DNA from: Papilionanthe hookeriana x Papilionanthe teres
Lineage: Eukaryota > Streptophyta > Magnoliopsida > Asparagales > Orchidaceae
Reading direction: 5' to 3'
NCBI GenBank assembly: GCA_022702705.1
Contig: CM040429.1
Coordinates: 109,903,943 to 109,967,942 of the forward strand
Length of the DNA: 64,000 nt
Of this stretch, positions 43,761 to 56,454 are shown piece after piece. A program made the position numbers and the translations under genes. The notes below the pieces were generated by a model. That model ran no database searches. It was not told the DNA's origin and saw only the letters and a list, made by a program, of their open reading frames with translations. The stretch's first letter is position 1. Each line of letters opens with the position of its first letter.

Positions 43761-45537
43761 TAAGCCTAGCTCATTACTAAGCCCTTAAGATTTAGTAGGT
43801 ATTTTTATGTTTTTAGAAAAGGGAATTTTATGACTTCCATGATTATGATCCTTATCAAAATATTGATTTATCATTTGAACATCAAATGAAGGGGAATTAA
43901 ATTAGTGGAATGTTAACCTCCAAAATCAACCCCTAACTTTAAGGTTCTTGTAATTTGATTTTTCTTCCAACTTATAATGATTAAGGAAATTTAAATACTT
44001 AATGTGACAAAATTGAAATGAGTTTCTTCCATTTGTCCCTTAATATTTTAATCAACCAATATAGTAATTAAGATCATTTATTGCCCTTTTCTCATTTTAA
44101 TTAAGCCTAAATATTAATTAAGGTTAAATTTTCCAAAATTACGATTTTGCGCTTAAAGGTCTTTATCACTTCATAATTCATTAAATTTAGCTCAAATGAC
44201 TTTGAAATTTTTATGTGACCCAACTTATAGGTTAATTAAAACATCAGAGGAGAAAATGTGATTTTTCAATTTTAACTTAATTTATATGTTTATTTTTATG
44301 CAAAAATAGGGGTTTTCAATGGAAATTCAATAACTTGTCCAAAACAAAACATAGGACTATGAAATTTTTATGGCAAGTGGACCTAGACTAGAGAACCACT
44401 TGGACCAAATTTTATATTTTTTTAAATTTCAATTTAATTACTAGAATTATTTCAATTTTTGTAGTTTTAATTAATTATAAAATATTTTTAAAATTGAAAA
44501 TTTAATTTTTGTATTTTTCATAAATCCCTATGAGATCAGGGAACCTAGAAACATAAATATTATATTTTTCTAATTTTTATTTTAATTATTAGAATTATTT
44601 TAGTGGAAAATTATGAAAATTCATTTTTAGCCTTTTTGAAAAAATGATTTAAGCCTTTAAAAATTGATATTTTAATTTTAAAACTTAGGAAAATTATGAG
44701 GATGGTTCCTAAGTGATTTAGAGACCAAAAGTGATAGTTTTGTGATTTTTAATATTTTTTTATTTTTATTATTATTTAATTATTTAAATATTAAAAATAT
44801 GATTAAAAATAAAAATTTAGTAAAAATCCCAACTTTATTTTTAAAAGAATTCTCTAGTTACAGAGAACTCCCAAAACCAATTTTATAATTTTTTGAGTTG
44901 TTTTTTAATTATTAAAATTAATTTAATGTTCAAAATTACCATTCCACTTGGAAAATTCATTTAAGTGACTAAATGATTTTTAAATGCCACAAAATTTTTA
45001 TGGGGAGTTCTCTTACCTTTAAAATACAGTGGAAAATTTTTTTTGAGTAATTTTCATATTAAATGAACTTAAATTAATTTAAATTCAGTTTTTAAGCCAA
45101 GTTGATAATTAGGTCATTTCTTAATGATTTAATCTATGAGAATTTCATCCTAGAGTCCTCTGGTCATAAGGAACCTACCATGATTTTTCTAAATTTTTAT
45201 AATCAACATGTTAATTATTAGAATTAATTTATGAAAAGAGATGCCTAAACTTGAAAAATATAGAACTCTTCATAGAGGTCTCCTATGACCTTGGAAAAAT
45301 CAGGGAAGATTCCCCATGACAGAGGCTATCACATGCTAAAATGGCAAGCCATGGTGAAATGTCAAAATGCATGGAGAATTAAAATACTACAAAGGGTATT
45401 TAATTAATTAAAACTCATACATGCATTAAATAAATTCAAACCATTTCCACATTATTCTCCTCTGTTCACTAAGCAAGAGAGTATTTCTATTTTATTTTTA
45501 TGATTTTTCTACACAATTCATGAATTTTTAAATCACT

Positions 45538-45790
45538 GATTTAAATATTTCAAAAATATCCCAAATTTCCTACTTAAACACGTGGCGCCGTGTCATCCTC
45601 GGCAGCTTTGAAGCCTACACGCGTCGCTCCGCCTTTTGAAGCCTCCTTCTAACTCAAATGCCAAGCGGTCGTGCTTTCTGTATCGAGAGCTCGTCCGACG
45701 CAATCCTAGCCCTCCGTTCATTACACGTGCGATACAACGACTCCTTGTCATCGTCTTCAACTCGCTTAGCCTGTAAACTGTCCACATTAT
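45538..45790 (-). promoter_or_regulatory. Candidate LTR promoter block, Tat2
   Basis: The counterpart of Tat1 16059-16315. On the plus strand it reads ACACGTGGCGCCGTGTCATCC at its left end, so it contains a CACGTG G-box, with GCGATACAACGAC near 45730 and CTGTCCACA at the right end. A TATTTAAAT site in minus orientation is at about 45538-45549. Supported by conservation only. Confidence 0.42.
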
Positions 45791-48318
45791 AAACCAAAGA
45801 TCTCAAGCTAGGCTCAACCAAATCGCATGGGGTTTGTTCCTAGATCTTCATCTAGCCTAGATGAACCTATCCATATGGTTTATACGGTATGAAATACAGT
45901 GTATAATTATGGAGGATGAAGAAAAGCTTGGGAGGAAGAGTGAGTCTAATACCTTTGTCTGAGCGGGGAGGTCTCAATCAGTTGATTTTGGTAGCCTCGA
46001 TTGGTCCAAACGAACCTCCAGATCAGTGAATTGTCTAGACCCAAACTCGACCAGATTTGAATTCAGGTGTTGATGGAAGTATGGTGCAGAGGCCTTCTGT
46101 GATGTGGCTTTGATAGGGAATCTTCTTCTTTCACAGCTGTGAAGGTGTCGGTGCAGTTAATTGAACTTTGGTGTACTGTGGAGCTGTGAAGAAATATGTC
46201 CTAGTTTTCGACCAATTTTTAATGGTAAAATTGCTCTCAAACAGAGGGAATCGATGGCTGAAGACAGTGGGATCACTCTTAGGACCTCTCAGGGAAACTA
46301 TGGAAGCACTTTGGTGGAGTTTGCTTAAGAAAAATTCAGCACCTGATTTTTGCAGAAGAGAGCTCTATTTATGGCCATGTCCATTGGGCTGAGCTCAGGG
46401 GCTGGTGATGGGTGGATTCAACTGCCTAGGTGGAGGGCAGATGAGCTCCAATGGTAAATCAGATCTGACTTGGCCATAGGGTGGAATTTGAATTCCATTT
46501 GAGAGGGGGTGGCTCTCATTTTTTGTATTTTTCGGCCACTAGGGTGGCCAGAGGGTTCAGGTGAGCCAGGGGAGGAATAATGATGTTTTACCCTCAATGG
46601 CAAGTGATGATGGTGGAGATATTTTGATTAAGGCAAAATATGGGTTGAAATCCCCTAATTTAAGGAACCTTTGGTCCATGGTTCCATTAGAGTGGGCTAT
46701 CTAGGTCTAGGGTGGTTCTTTGGAGTCACTTGGTGACTGTGGTGGACCTAGGTTTGTCACATTTGGTATGATTTGGTCACATTAGGCCATAAGTTCAATT
46801 TGGGTCATTTGGATTCAAGTTGGGCTGGCTTAGATTTGTGCTTGGGTTAGACCCAAATTATTGTTCAAAATGGTGTGTATGATTGTCATGAAGTGTTTAG
46901 AAGAGGTTTAGATTGTCGTTGAATTGATTTGGTAGGTTAATTTGGCTTGGTTTGGTGTTTTGGTCAATTTGGGGAAAGTTGGGTTAACTTGAGTTTAGTT
47001 TCGGCTAGGGTTGGCTCCAAGGTCAATTGAAGGTTCCAAATGGTCTATGGGGATGTTATAAAGAGTTCCCAACATCAATTGAGTGATGTTTTGGGAATAG
47101 AGCAATCAATTTGGTGAGATTTGGTCATGTGTTCAATTTGGGTTAAAATTAGGTAAGCTTGGTTGAAGTGGATTTGGTTGAGACTTGGGCTCAAATTAGG
47201 GGCAATTAATGGTTCAATTCAGTTTATGGGAGTGTTATGAATGGTTTAGGATTGAAATTTTGGAGAAATTGATTGGTGTTGGGTTAATTTGGGAGATTTG
47301 GGTCACTTAGGCAAAATTGGGGATTTTAGGTTTTAAGTGAAATTGAACCCAAATGTGGGTCAAATTGAGCTTAGATTTGGTTTAGATTGACATTGGAGAT
47401 GTTGAATTAAAGTTTAGAATTGAAATTGGGCATGATTGGGATCAATTGGGTAGACATTGGGTTCAATTTGTGCACTTTTGAGTTAAATGGGTCAAATTTG
47501 GGCTTTTGGTTAAATTGAGCTAAATTGGCCAAATTGGGTCATGTGGTAGTTGAGAAAAATGAAATTGAGAATATTTGAGAGGTTTTGGGAATTTATGGGA
47601 ATTTTTGAAATTTTTAGCTAAGAGGGGCATTTTAGTAATTTTGGAAAATTTTGGGGAAATTTGGCAATCTTGGGTAATTTTGGCTACTTTGAGTGGTAGG
47701 GAGTAATTTGGAATGATTTTTGGAGAATTATTGGATATTTGGGTAATTGTGGAAATTTTGGAAGGTTTTAGGGGTATTTTAGGTACTTTGGGTATTTTAG
47801 GGCAAAGGGACTAGAAATTTGAAGTTTTGGGAAAAATGGAATTAGTTGAAAGTGAGCAGGATGGAATTATTTAGGTGGAGCCATGGACCAAGTGTCACCA
47901 TTATTTGGTCCTCTATGTATTGGTGCTAGCTAAACCTTAGCATGAGGCTAAGAGCTTGGGAAAACCACTTACATGAGTTTCCAAAGAGTTAGGGGATCAA
48001 AATGGGAAGTGTCTTTTTTAGGGTTGTGAGTGTGTAGAGTGTGTGTGGTGTGAGTACCAGACCTCCCAGGGTAGATCCTATGGCCTGACCAACTATATGA
48101 GACTTCCCTTAGGCTTCCTTATGCTTGGTCTCTTCCTCCCAAAAGCTGGAGTTTAGGCCTTAAGCATCTGAAAACTCCCAGAGAAGTAAGAAAGGTTTGA
48201 ATTTATATGGGGAGGGTTCCATGACTAGTCTTCTAAGAAAGTCACCAGATAAGTCCTGAGGCTAGACCCTAGGCTATTCTAAAGAGAGACTAGACCTCAA
48301 CCAAAAGTGAGATCAACA

Positions 48319-48869
48319 TATAGTGCTAGAAATTTTTCTATTGTTGTATATGGTTCTTCTGTATCTGAAAAGTCCATGTTCATGGCAAGTGGAGTTCCTT
48401 TGCATTCGGGGACTGGCTCCTCGCTTCTGGTGTTGTCATAGCTGGTGTTGTCGATATCTTCTTCATTTTCATCAACATTCTTGTTGGGAACAATCATGAT
48501 TTGAGGATCATTTTGGGAATTGAAATCAGGGTTAAAGAGGTTGTGATTAGCTATGTCATCACTAGAGATAGTAAGAACGTAGCCAACATCGTTTCTATTA
48601 TCATTATGAGACCCTGGAGGGGCATAAAGATAATGGTACAAATTCAGGGATTAAAGGGGTTTCACCCACGAATCCAAAACAACCAATCTAACAGGGGCAG
48701 CCTTTATCCTACCCTTTGCTCTATCACCCTTAATTTCATTCACGATATGCTTCTTTCTCCATTCTTGGTGCGGTGGTCTCCTCGTCGAAGCCTTAATCTT
48801 AGATTGGGCTGGCGGTAGACTCTAGACAACAGCTTTCTTTGGAGCAAATTAAATCTGATCCATGGCTTT
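48319..48869 (-). pseudogene. Tat3 gag-protease linker, cut by Tat2 insertion
   Basis: Reads DVGYVLTISSDD, NVDENEEDIDNTSYDNT, LAMNMDFSDTEEPYTTIEKFL and then meets the Tat2 LTR terminus. Alignment with Tat2 (same block before EEPDKVIEGYL) shows coding homology reaching 48325 or nearer, so Tat2 inserted within this linker. The remainder of Tat3 pol is not found in the window. Confidence 0.72.
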
Positions 48870-50470
48870 CTAGAGCTCATTCCAAATTATGCTCCATCCG
48901 TCTTTGCCAGTATATGGATCAATCGGAGAGATTGGATCGGCTGAAATTACGTTTATAGAACCTCTTTCAGGTACTTTCAAGTTTTCCTTTGGTATTGTTA
49001 TATTCCCTTCTTTGTAATTCTCTTCGAGCCAATCCATGAAACTAAAGTAGCTTTCTATGGTATGTCCGAGCATCCGGTGGTAGAGGCAGAAGTTAGGCTG
49101 ATCCTTCTTGTCCATCTCTTCTGGCTTCTTCAGCTCGAGCAATCTGAACTCGAGCTTTTTCGTTAAATTCCTGAACATCTTCACTAGGGTGTCATGTTTA
49201 AAGGAGTAGTTCCTGGGTAGTCGTTCTGACATTATTGGACCCTATCGTCCATTTGTTCTGTATGACCTCTGCTACTGACCAAATTGACTGCTCTGCTATG
49301 CACGATGTTAACCATAATACTGAGGCTGACTGTACTAAGGTGACTGACTATGCTGGAGTGGCAAATGTTCAGGCTGAATCCTCATTGGTTGTTTTCCTTT
49401 ATCGACCATTGCCACTATGCCAGATCTCTTCTCGTATGCTTTAGCAAGCTTTGGTTTCTCTGTCTTTTCTGCAGGTTCCATGTGCTTGGCTTCTTCTTGT
49501 AAACTGCTAGCTTTGCTAAGTAGCTTCTCGAAGGACTTGATGGTGAGACCCTTAAGCATGAAGGCTATCGGACCGTGGATACTCTTGAGTAGTATCTTGA
49601 TTGCGTTATGTTCTTGTAGCTGAGGTTCACTTTTTATGCTTAAGTTTCCATCTCAGAATGTAGTTGACTAAAGTCTCGTCGAGCTTATGCCGCTCCACCA
49701 TGAGATCTTCTATGGAAACATGATGCCGGACACCGGCGAATCTCTTCACGAATATGTTTTCCATTTTTGCAAAAGTCTTTACTGATCCTTTGGGAAGCTC
49801 GACATACCAATCAAACACTATTCCTGACATGCTGCTGAAAAACTGACGGAACAACATAGCTTCACTTCCTCCTTTGTTGCAACAACTAGCTTTGAAGTGT
49901 GATATGTGCTGGCGAGGATTTCCTATCTTGTCAAATGTCTTGAAAGTCGGGGCACAAAGCATTTGAGGTAAGGCACAACATCAAACTCCTTCGAATAGGG
50001 TCTTTTGAAACTGATGCCCCACCTTTGGACAGAGCCAAGGCCTCCTAAACTTGTTGATCAACCATCTGTTTAATGTCCTTATCTGGGTAACTTGGAGTCG
50101 GATCTCTTCTCAGCGGTTCGTCTTCATTGGATGAAGCGACTTCTCTTCTTTCATCGGCGCTGTGGGTCTTGACTGTGATTACTTGTGAAGTGTAGCCATG
50201 GCGGTCATGGAGGCGGCCATTTGCTCCATTTTCTTCTCCAGATGGCTAATCCACCAAAGCTCATCTGCAGTGTTCTCCTCACTAGGAGCATCGCACACAA
50301 ATTACGTGGACCGAGTTTCGACCATATTAACTTTCATGAATTCTTCATCCATGTAATCTGACAAGAAGTAATCCTCATCATCAATATCCAATCCTCGTTG
50401 TTTGGCTAACTCAGAAATTTTTGCTCGAAGCTTTCGAACTTTCTCATTAACTGTTATCATTTTAGAGAAT
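48870..50470 (-). pseudogene. Tat3 gag
   Basis: Collinear with Tat1 and Tat2 gag: FKTFDKIGNPRQHISHFKASCCN, FDWYVELPKGSVKTFAKMEN, HHVSIEDLMVERHKLDETL, LNEEVKH-like linker with KGKQPMRIQPE, and FCLYHRMLGHTIESY, where the first Cys of the zinc-like motif is kept. The fragment 49232-48870 continues through ENYKEGNITIPKEN to YTGKDGWSIIW. Broken by several frameshifts. Confidence 0.8.
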
Positions 50471-51725
50471 TTTAAATCTATAGGCTTCCCTGGACTGTCG
50501 CTTTTCTCTACAACAGATTCAGAAGCAACATTGGTAGTGGCAACAGGAGTATCAGATTTATGATCCATTTTGTGGTCAATAGACCTTTCGAGATGTAGTG
50601 GTACAATACATTTCAGTAACCACACTTTCCTCTTAAAAGTCAACGCCTTGAGATGAGGAGTCTTGGTGGGGACATCGGGGTAATGAGGGGAAGTGTGCTC
50701 CATAAAGTGCAAACCATGTACACAGGAGGATAACCTCTCTCGTCCTCTCTCTTTTGGGGTTCCTTATGATCATCAGTAGCTGGTACTCTCAGGCCCAGTC
50801 GGGACTTGACTGACCTGCTTATCGCAGGTGTCGGAACGACAATAGTATCGTCTGTAGCAGCTGTATCAACACGTTTTCCTAAATGGTGTTTGACGGAATC
50901 TCGGACGGGTCATTTCATTTTAGAATTTTAACCTTAATTTCATGGGATATTGCACATCCCATCCTCTTGAGAAGCTTAGCGACAGAACAACCTTCTATTT
51001 CGGACAACTTTTGTAGAAGAGTGTGAGCTTAGGTGATAGGTGTGGGCCTCTCCCTCACCTTATCACGACTGTGTGGTGCTAGAAGTGTAGCGACAATCCT
51101 ATGAAGGCTCTCATCTCCAGTAGTGTCAGCTAACTGGTGCAACCTACTACCTCGAAGAAGAGGAGAGGTATCCGGTTAACCGAGTTCCTCCTATTAAGGA
51201 ATCTCATCAATTACTGGCAGACTTGTAACTTGTGCCCTCGCGTCCTTGTGAATCCTGCGGTTGCGATTTCTTATTTGAGATTTGGTTGGCAAGGGAGGCC
51301 TAGAACTTGAGCCAATCAAGAAGACTGACAGCGGGGCAAGAAAGGTATCATCAGAATTATCTTCACACATAATTTCTTTCCCTTTGGCAGACGGGAAAGT
51401 AGGTGCAGAGACGGCGAAGCCGGTGGTGGTAGAGGTAACAAATCTCCTTGGCACGGAGACAACAGATCTGACAGGAGCAGTGGTTACTTTCACTTCTTTG
51501 CAGAACAGAAATCTTCATGAGAGTTCAGATCAAACTCAGCAGATGGTTCTTGAACTTCAGGAGTGGCAACCTTCAAGACTACGAACGGGGCTTTCCGAGT
51601 ACAACTTCAAACTCACTGAAGCCGGTCCCGAACTGAATCATCAGTGCTACAAGACGGGCCTCACGCAAGGAGGGCAAGTTGCAGGTGAAGGTTAGCATGG
51701 GTTTGACATCTTTAACTGTCAAGAG
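50471..51725 (-). pseudogene. Tat3 ORF1 and ORF1-gag junction
   Basis: ORF1 pieces include LTFTCNLPSLREARL near the start (about 51690), the open piece 51493-51194 with RSVVSVPRRFVTSTTTGFAVSAP, and SQIRNRNRRIHKDARAQ. A TTGACAG lies just upstream of the likely ATG (about 51706). The junction segment 50712-50460 (FKRKVWLLKCIVPLH) is shared with Tat2. These blocks helped recognise the ORF1-like half of the Tat1 AlkB ORF. Confidence 0.6.
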
Positions 51726-52289
51726 GAGCATTCCGAAGGTTAGTGAGGGCCAAAAACCTTGTCATCATAGTGCAAACACTATGAAAAAGGTTATTCTGTG
51801 AACTGGGAAAAATTTCACTTCATTTTGATATTTTATTATCTTTTTATTTTAGGTTTAGGTTTTCATATATTTGTTAAAAGGAATCTAAATATTTAAGGAA
51901 GAGTGGGTCAATCTGCCGAAGACAGGATTGAACCCAGGAGATATAAAAAGGAGGTGAAGTATGGGACCCTGTCGGAGATCCCCTTCACAACGCAGATTGC
52001 CCTAGCAAAATTTACTCGCTGAGACACCTATTGGGGATCCGACCCCACAAGATCAAAAAGAAAACCTAAAGACCCCTGAACCCTTCTGTTTAGGAGTGAC
52101 CAAACAGACGATTCTGAAATCCAGAGGAGTTGATCACACTTTCTCAAGGAGGAAATAGGTGAAGTATGTCAATGGAAAAATGGTAATCTGACTCATGAGG
52201 GACATTAGCACATTACCAATATATGAATATAGTATTACTTGATCTTAATGAAGAGAGAAACTAATTCCCCACTGGAGTCGCCAGAAAAC
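51726..52289 (-). other. Tat3 leader with palindrome and primer-binding site
   Basis: Noncoding. Leader palindrome at 52031-52046, primer-binding site TGGCGACTCCAGTGGGGA at 52283-52266, LTR end at 52290. Conserved with the other two Tat leaders. Confidence 0.75.
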
Positions 52290-52319
52290 TGTCGGCAGTG
52301 AAATAGGGTTTTGATTTAG

Positions 52320-52322
<3 letters not shown>

Positions 52323-52368
<46 letters not shown>
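52323..52368. repeat. (TA)n microsatellite, empty LINE site in Tat3 LTR
   Basis: 46 nt of TA repeat at the position that holds the three LINEs in Tat2 LTR. Tat1 has a short TA run at the same place (11869-11879). Confidence 0.9.
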
Positions 52369-52376
<8 letters not shown>

Positions 52377-55300
52377 ATATTTTAATTTTAAAGAATATGA
52401 AATCAAACTGATCCCATATAAATAATAGTTTAAATAATCAATCATTTCACCACAAGACATGTATTTATCCCGAAGATTATATATGTTACTTGGGGTGAGG
52501 CTTGATCAAATAAACTAAAGAATTCATGACATCCGTTTGTTCTGCGAAGCATTGTTGATCGAAAATTTCTCCTATCTAATATGAAGGAATTAGATAGGGA
52601 TTATATTAATTTGGAGTCTTTAAGTTTCCTATAAGGGCAAGCTGTTATAGCTAATTACATCTTAGATAACCAAAGTCACCTAAGAAAACTTTTGATATAG
52701 ATAAGGAAATATTTATATTCATGACTTCCAAAGGTAAGGTTTCCAAAGAAAATGAGATAGTCGAAAATTCAATAGGTGAATGGCTCAAGTTTTGGAACAT
52801 TTCATTTTATCAGAAATCAAAGGAGAGAAGGCTAGAGGAAAAACATAGATTCAATGAAAATCTTGCTATCTTACCAAACTATCCTATGGTTTGGCTTTAA
52901 TTTAAGCTATTTATTTGGTGTTTCATCCTGTCAATTTTATTATTTAGGACTTACATTCACTTGTTACTGATCATATGAATGGCCTGGAAGATAGGAGGAT
53001 TTATATCATATCCGTTGACAACCTCGGAAACCTAAAACGAGTTAGGGCTTATGTTGCACAATATGGTTATGAAAGGGCTTAAAGAGAAAAAAGGTGAGGA
53101 TTTATGCTGCACTAAATAGGCTGCCCTGAAGTCCTATGGCTTGTTGTTTTAATTTCTAAGGAGTTTTGTTGTTGAAGATGGCCATGCTACCCACCATGCA
53201 TGCTCCGAGCTTCTCGTCGTAGCAGGTTTAGTTTAAAGAAGTTTCAATTGTAAGAGAGAAGAGAAGTATCATATTTTGGAATTATTTAAATTGAGGTGTC
53301 ATAATATTTTATTAGAGGAACATTAAAGTTGATTATAGCGGCACCGGTTAAGATCTCACAGTTCCATCATCCCAGCACCAATATTTTCATCAAATTCACT
53401 TAGTCCAAATGAGTTTACTAAACTCAACTTCATGAGTTCCATACTTTCATTTAGACCGTAGGAGACCCCGTTAGCAACACATAGTTTACCTCCTCTAAGG
53501 GATTCCCGATCATCCAACGAGACGTTTTAATTTAGTTACAATTGTGATTTTTGTTTTGTTTGTGATTAAGTTTTAAGTTTTTTTATATTTTTGACTGTTG
53601 TTGCGGTGAATTTTATCTTGTCTTGATTTTTAATTTTGATTTTTTGTCTCAGTTTTGTGGCTATCATAAAGGTTTTAGTTTTCATGCAGGGTGACATTTT
53701 TGTTTAGCATGCAAATTTGCAAGAAAAGAAAGTGCAGTAGAGTGTAGGTAAGTAAATTGCAATAAAATAAAAGCATACTTGGTAGGTCTTCCCGTCCTCT
53801 CCACCTGAAAATTTAGTAGTCTTGCAATAAACATTTATAATTTGTAGGAAAGTAAAACCTATGGGTATGTTCTTCATGAGCTTACAAAGTCCTAGGTCAT
53901 AATCTGGTGAGTCCTATTAATTTATTTGAGAGATATTTTTCATTTAATAGATACAATAGGTTTAGTTGTTCTACAAGGTGTCCAAAAGATTTGTGAAACG
54001 GATATAGGGGATACCTGGACATTTCACACTCCTTTTGAGCTTCCTTCAGTTCATTGAGACTTATCATATTTATTAAATAATTCATCTCTTTTTTATATAC
54101 CCTTGTTCTTAGTGAGCCAATGTTTTAGTCATCCTAAAAGGCGGGGAATTTATCTTTTGGTAGTTTACTTAGGAATTATGTGAGTGGGCCTTTAGAGGAA
54201 AACTTAACTTATGGAAGAATTTATCAAATTTTAATGGGCTTGTAATGTTTCAAAAGTAGTTTACAATTAACTATGTTTTCTTTTCTAATTCTTATTAGTT
54301 AATTCCTCTGAGTAAGCCTAGCTCACTACTAAGCTCTTAAGATTTTAGTAGGTATTTTCATGTCTTTTAGAAAAGGAAGTTAAATGAGCTTCATGATTGT
54401 GATTCTTAACAAAATATTGAATTATCATTTAAACATCAAATGAAGGGGTATTAAATTAGTGGAATACTAACTTCCAAAATCAACCCATAACCTTAAGGAT
54501 CTTTTAATTTAATTTTCTTCCAAATTATGATGATTAATTAAATCATAAATTTTGTCTTTTAATGTGGAAAATGAAATGGGTTTCTATCACTTACCCTTCT
54601 ATATTTCAAACATTCAAACATAATTATTAAGATCATTTATTACCCTTTCCCATTTTAAATAAGCTTAAATATTAATTAAGGCTAAATTCTTCAAAATTAC
54701 AATTTTACTGCTAAAGGCCTTTATCATTTCATAATTCATTGAACTTAACTCAAATGACTTTAAAACTTTTATATGGCTCCACTTATGGGTTAATTAAAAC
54801 ATTAAAGGAGAAATGTGATTTTTCAAAATTTAATTTATATATTTATTTTAATGCAAAAATAGGGGTATTCAATAAAAATTCAGTAACTTGTCCAAAATAA
54901 AACCTCTAACTTTGAAATTTTTATTGGAGGTTGACCTAGACCAGAGGACCACTTGGACAAAATTTTATGATTTTTTAGTTTTAATTTAATTATTAGAATT
55001 ATTTTAAGTTCTGGAGTTTTAATTAATTCTAAAATATTTTAAAATTTGAAAATTCAATTTTATAATTTTCTTAAATCCCCTTGAGTTTAGGAAACCCAGA
55101 GAAATAAATTTTATATTTTTCTGATTTTTATTTTGATTATTAGAATTATTTTAGTGGAAAAATAAGAAAATTCATTTTTAGCCTTTTCAAAATTAATTTA
55201 TGCCTTTAAAAATTAATATCTTCATTTAGAGACTTAGGAAAATTATGTGGATGGTCTCTAAATGATTAGGAGACCAAATGTGATAATTTATTGATTTTTA

Positions 55301-56090
55301 ATATTTTTTAGATTTTTATTATTTTTTATTTATTTAAATATTTAAATTATAGTTTAAAATAAAAATTTTATTAAAATTCTAATTTTATTTTTAGAAAATT
55401 CTTCAGATCACAGAGAACTCCCAAAATTAATTTGATAATTTTTTAAGTTGTATTTTAATTATTAAAATTAGTTTAATGTTTAAAATTATCATTTCACTTA
55501 AAAAATTCCTTTAGGTGGCTAAATGAACCCCAAATGCCATGAAATTTTTATGGGGAGTTCTCTAACCTTTAAAATTTAGTGGAGAATTGTTTTTAAGCCA
55601 TTTTCATTTTTATATAATTCGATTTATTTTTATTTAACTTTTAGGTCTTAATTACCATTTAGGATATTTTTAATGACTTAAATCACGTTTCTATTTTTCA
55701 TAGGGTCCTCTAATCATAGGGAACCTACCATTATTTTTCTGGATTTTTTTAATCAACATGCTAATTATTGGAATTAATTTATCAAAATAGTTGTGAAAAC
55801 TTAGAAAATATAGATCTATTTATAGAGGTCTCCTCTGGCCTTGGAAATATTAGTGAAGATCCCCCATGATAGAGGCTACAATGCTAAAATGGCAAGCCAT
55901 GGTTAAATGTCCTAATGCATGGAGAATTAAAAGGCTATAAAGGGTATTTAATTAATTAAAAATTATAGATGAATCAAATAAATTCCAAACTATTTACATA
56001 TTATTATCCTCTATTTACTGATTATGAGGGTATTTTTATTTTATTTTTATGATTTTTCTACAACAAGTTATGGATTTATAAAGTTTAAGT

Positions 56091-56335
56091 GAGTTAAATA
56101 ATTCAGAAAATCCCTATTTTCTTACTTAACCACGTCAACCTACGGCGTGTCGATGTGTCCATGCGGTGCACTCCCATTTGATGCTGCCAGCGGATTGGGA
56201 TGCCACGTGGCTTGCTATTCCGTTCCATCTTTCCATTCGGTGCCATCTGAGCCATCCAAAATAAACACACGCGATCCAACGGCTGCCCTTCTTCGTCCCT
56301 GTCTGGAGTGATCCTGTGACCGTCCACACTAAAAC
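56091..56335 (-). promoter_or_regulatory. Candidate LTR promoter block, Tat3
   Basis: Conserved GC-rich block with GCGATCCAACGGCT and GTGACCGTCCACAC at its right part, as in Tat1, plus GCCACGTGGC near 56200. A weaker TATA-like ATTATTTAACTC (minus strand) is at 56091-56102. It lies outside the inverted segment. Confidence 0.4.
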
Positions 56336-56454
56336 CCTATTTTCTTATCCTATACTCAATGAAAACTCTTCGAGTTTGATCCTATGGACTCATCTAAGCA
56401 TGAAGAACATATCCATATGGCTAAGCATGGTTTAAATTAACCCTACTTTCTCAT

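Larger units (their letters stand above)
41775..48318 (-). mobile_element. Tat2 5' LTR, right part
   Basis: The LTR continues after the LINE cluster from a short TA run (41775-41789) and ends GATCAACA at 48318. The block order matches Tat1 and Tat3: ATGAAATCAAACTGATC at about 41825; CACTTAGTCCAAATG; GTCTTCCCGTCATC; the AT-rich stretch; the GC-rich block; TTGGG-rich sequence. The flank TATAG (48319-48323) may be the target-site duplication, but the other end is missing. No gene inside. Confidence 0.82.
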
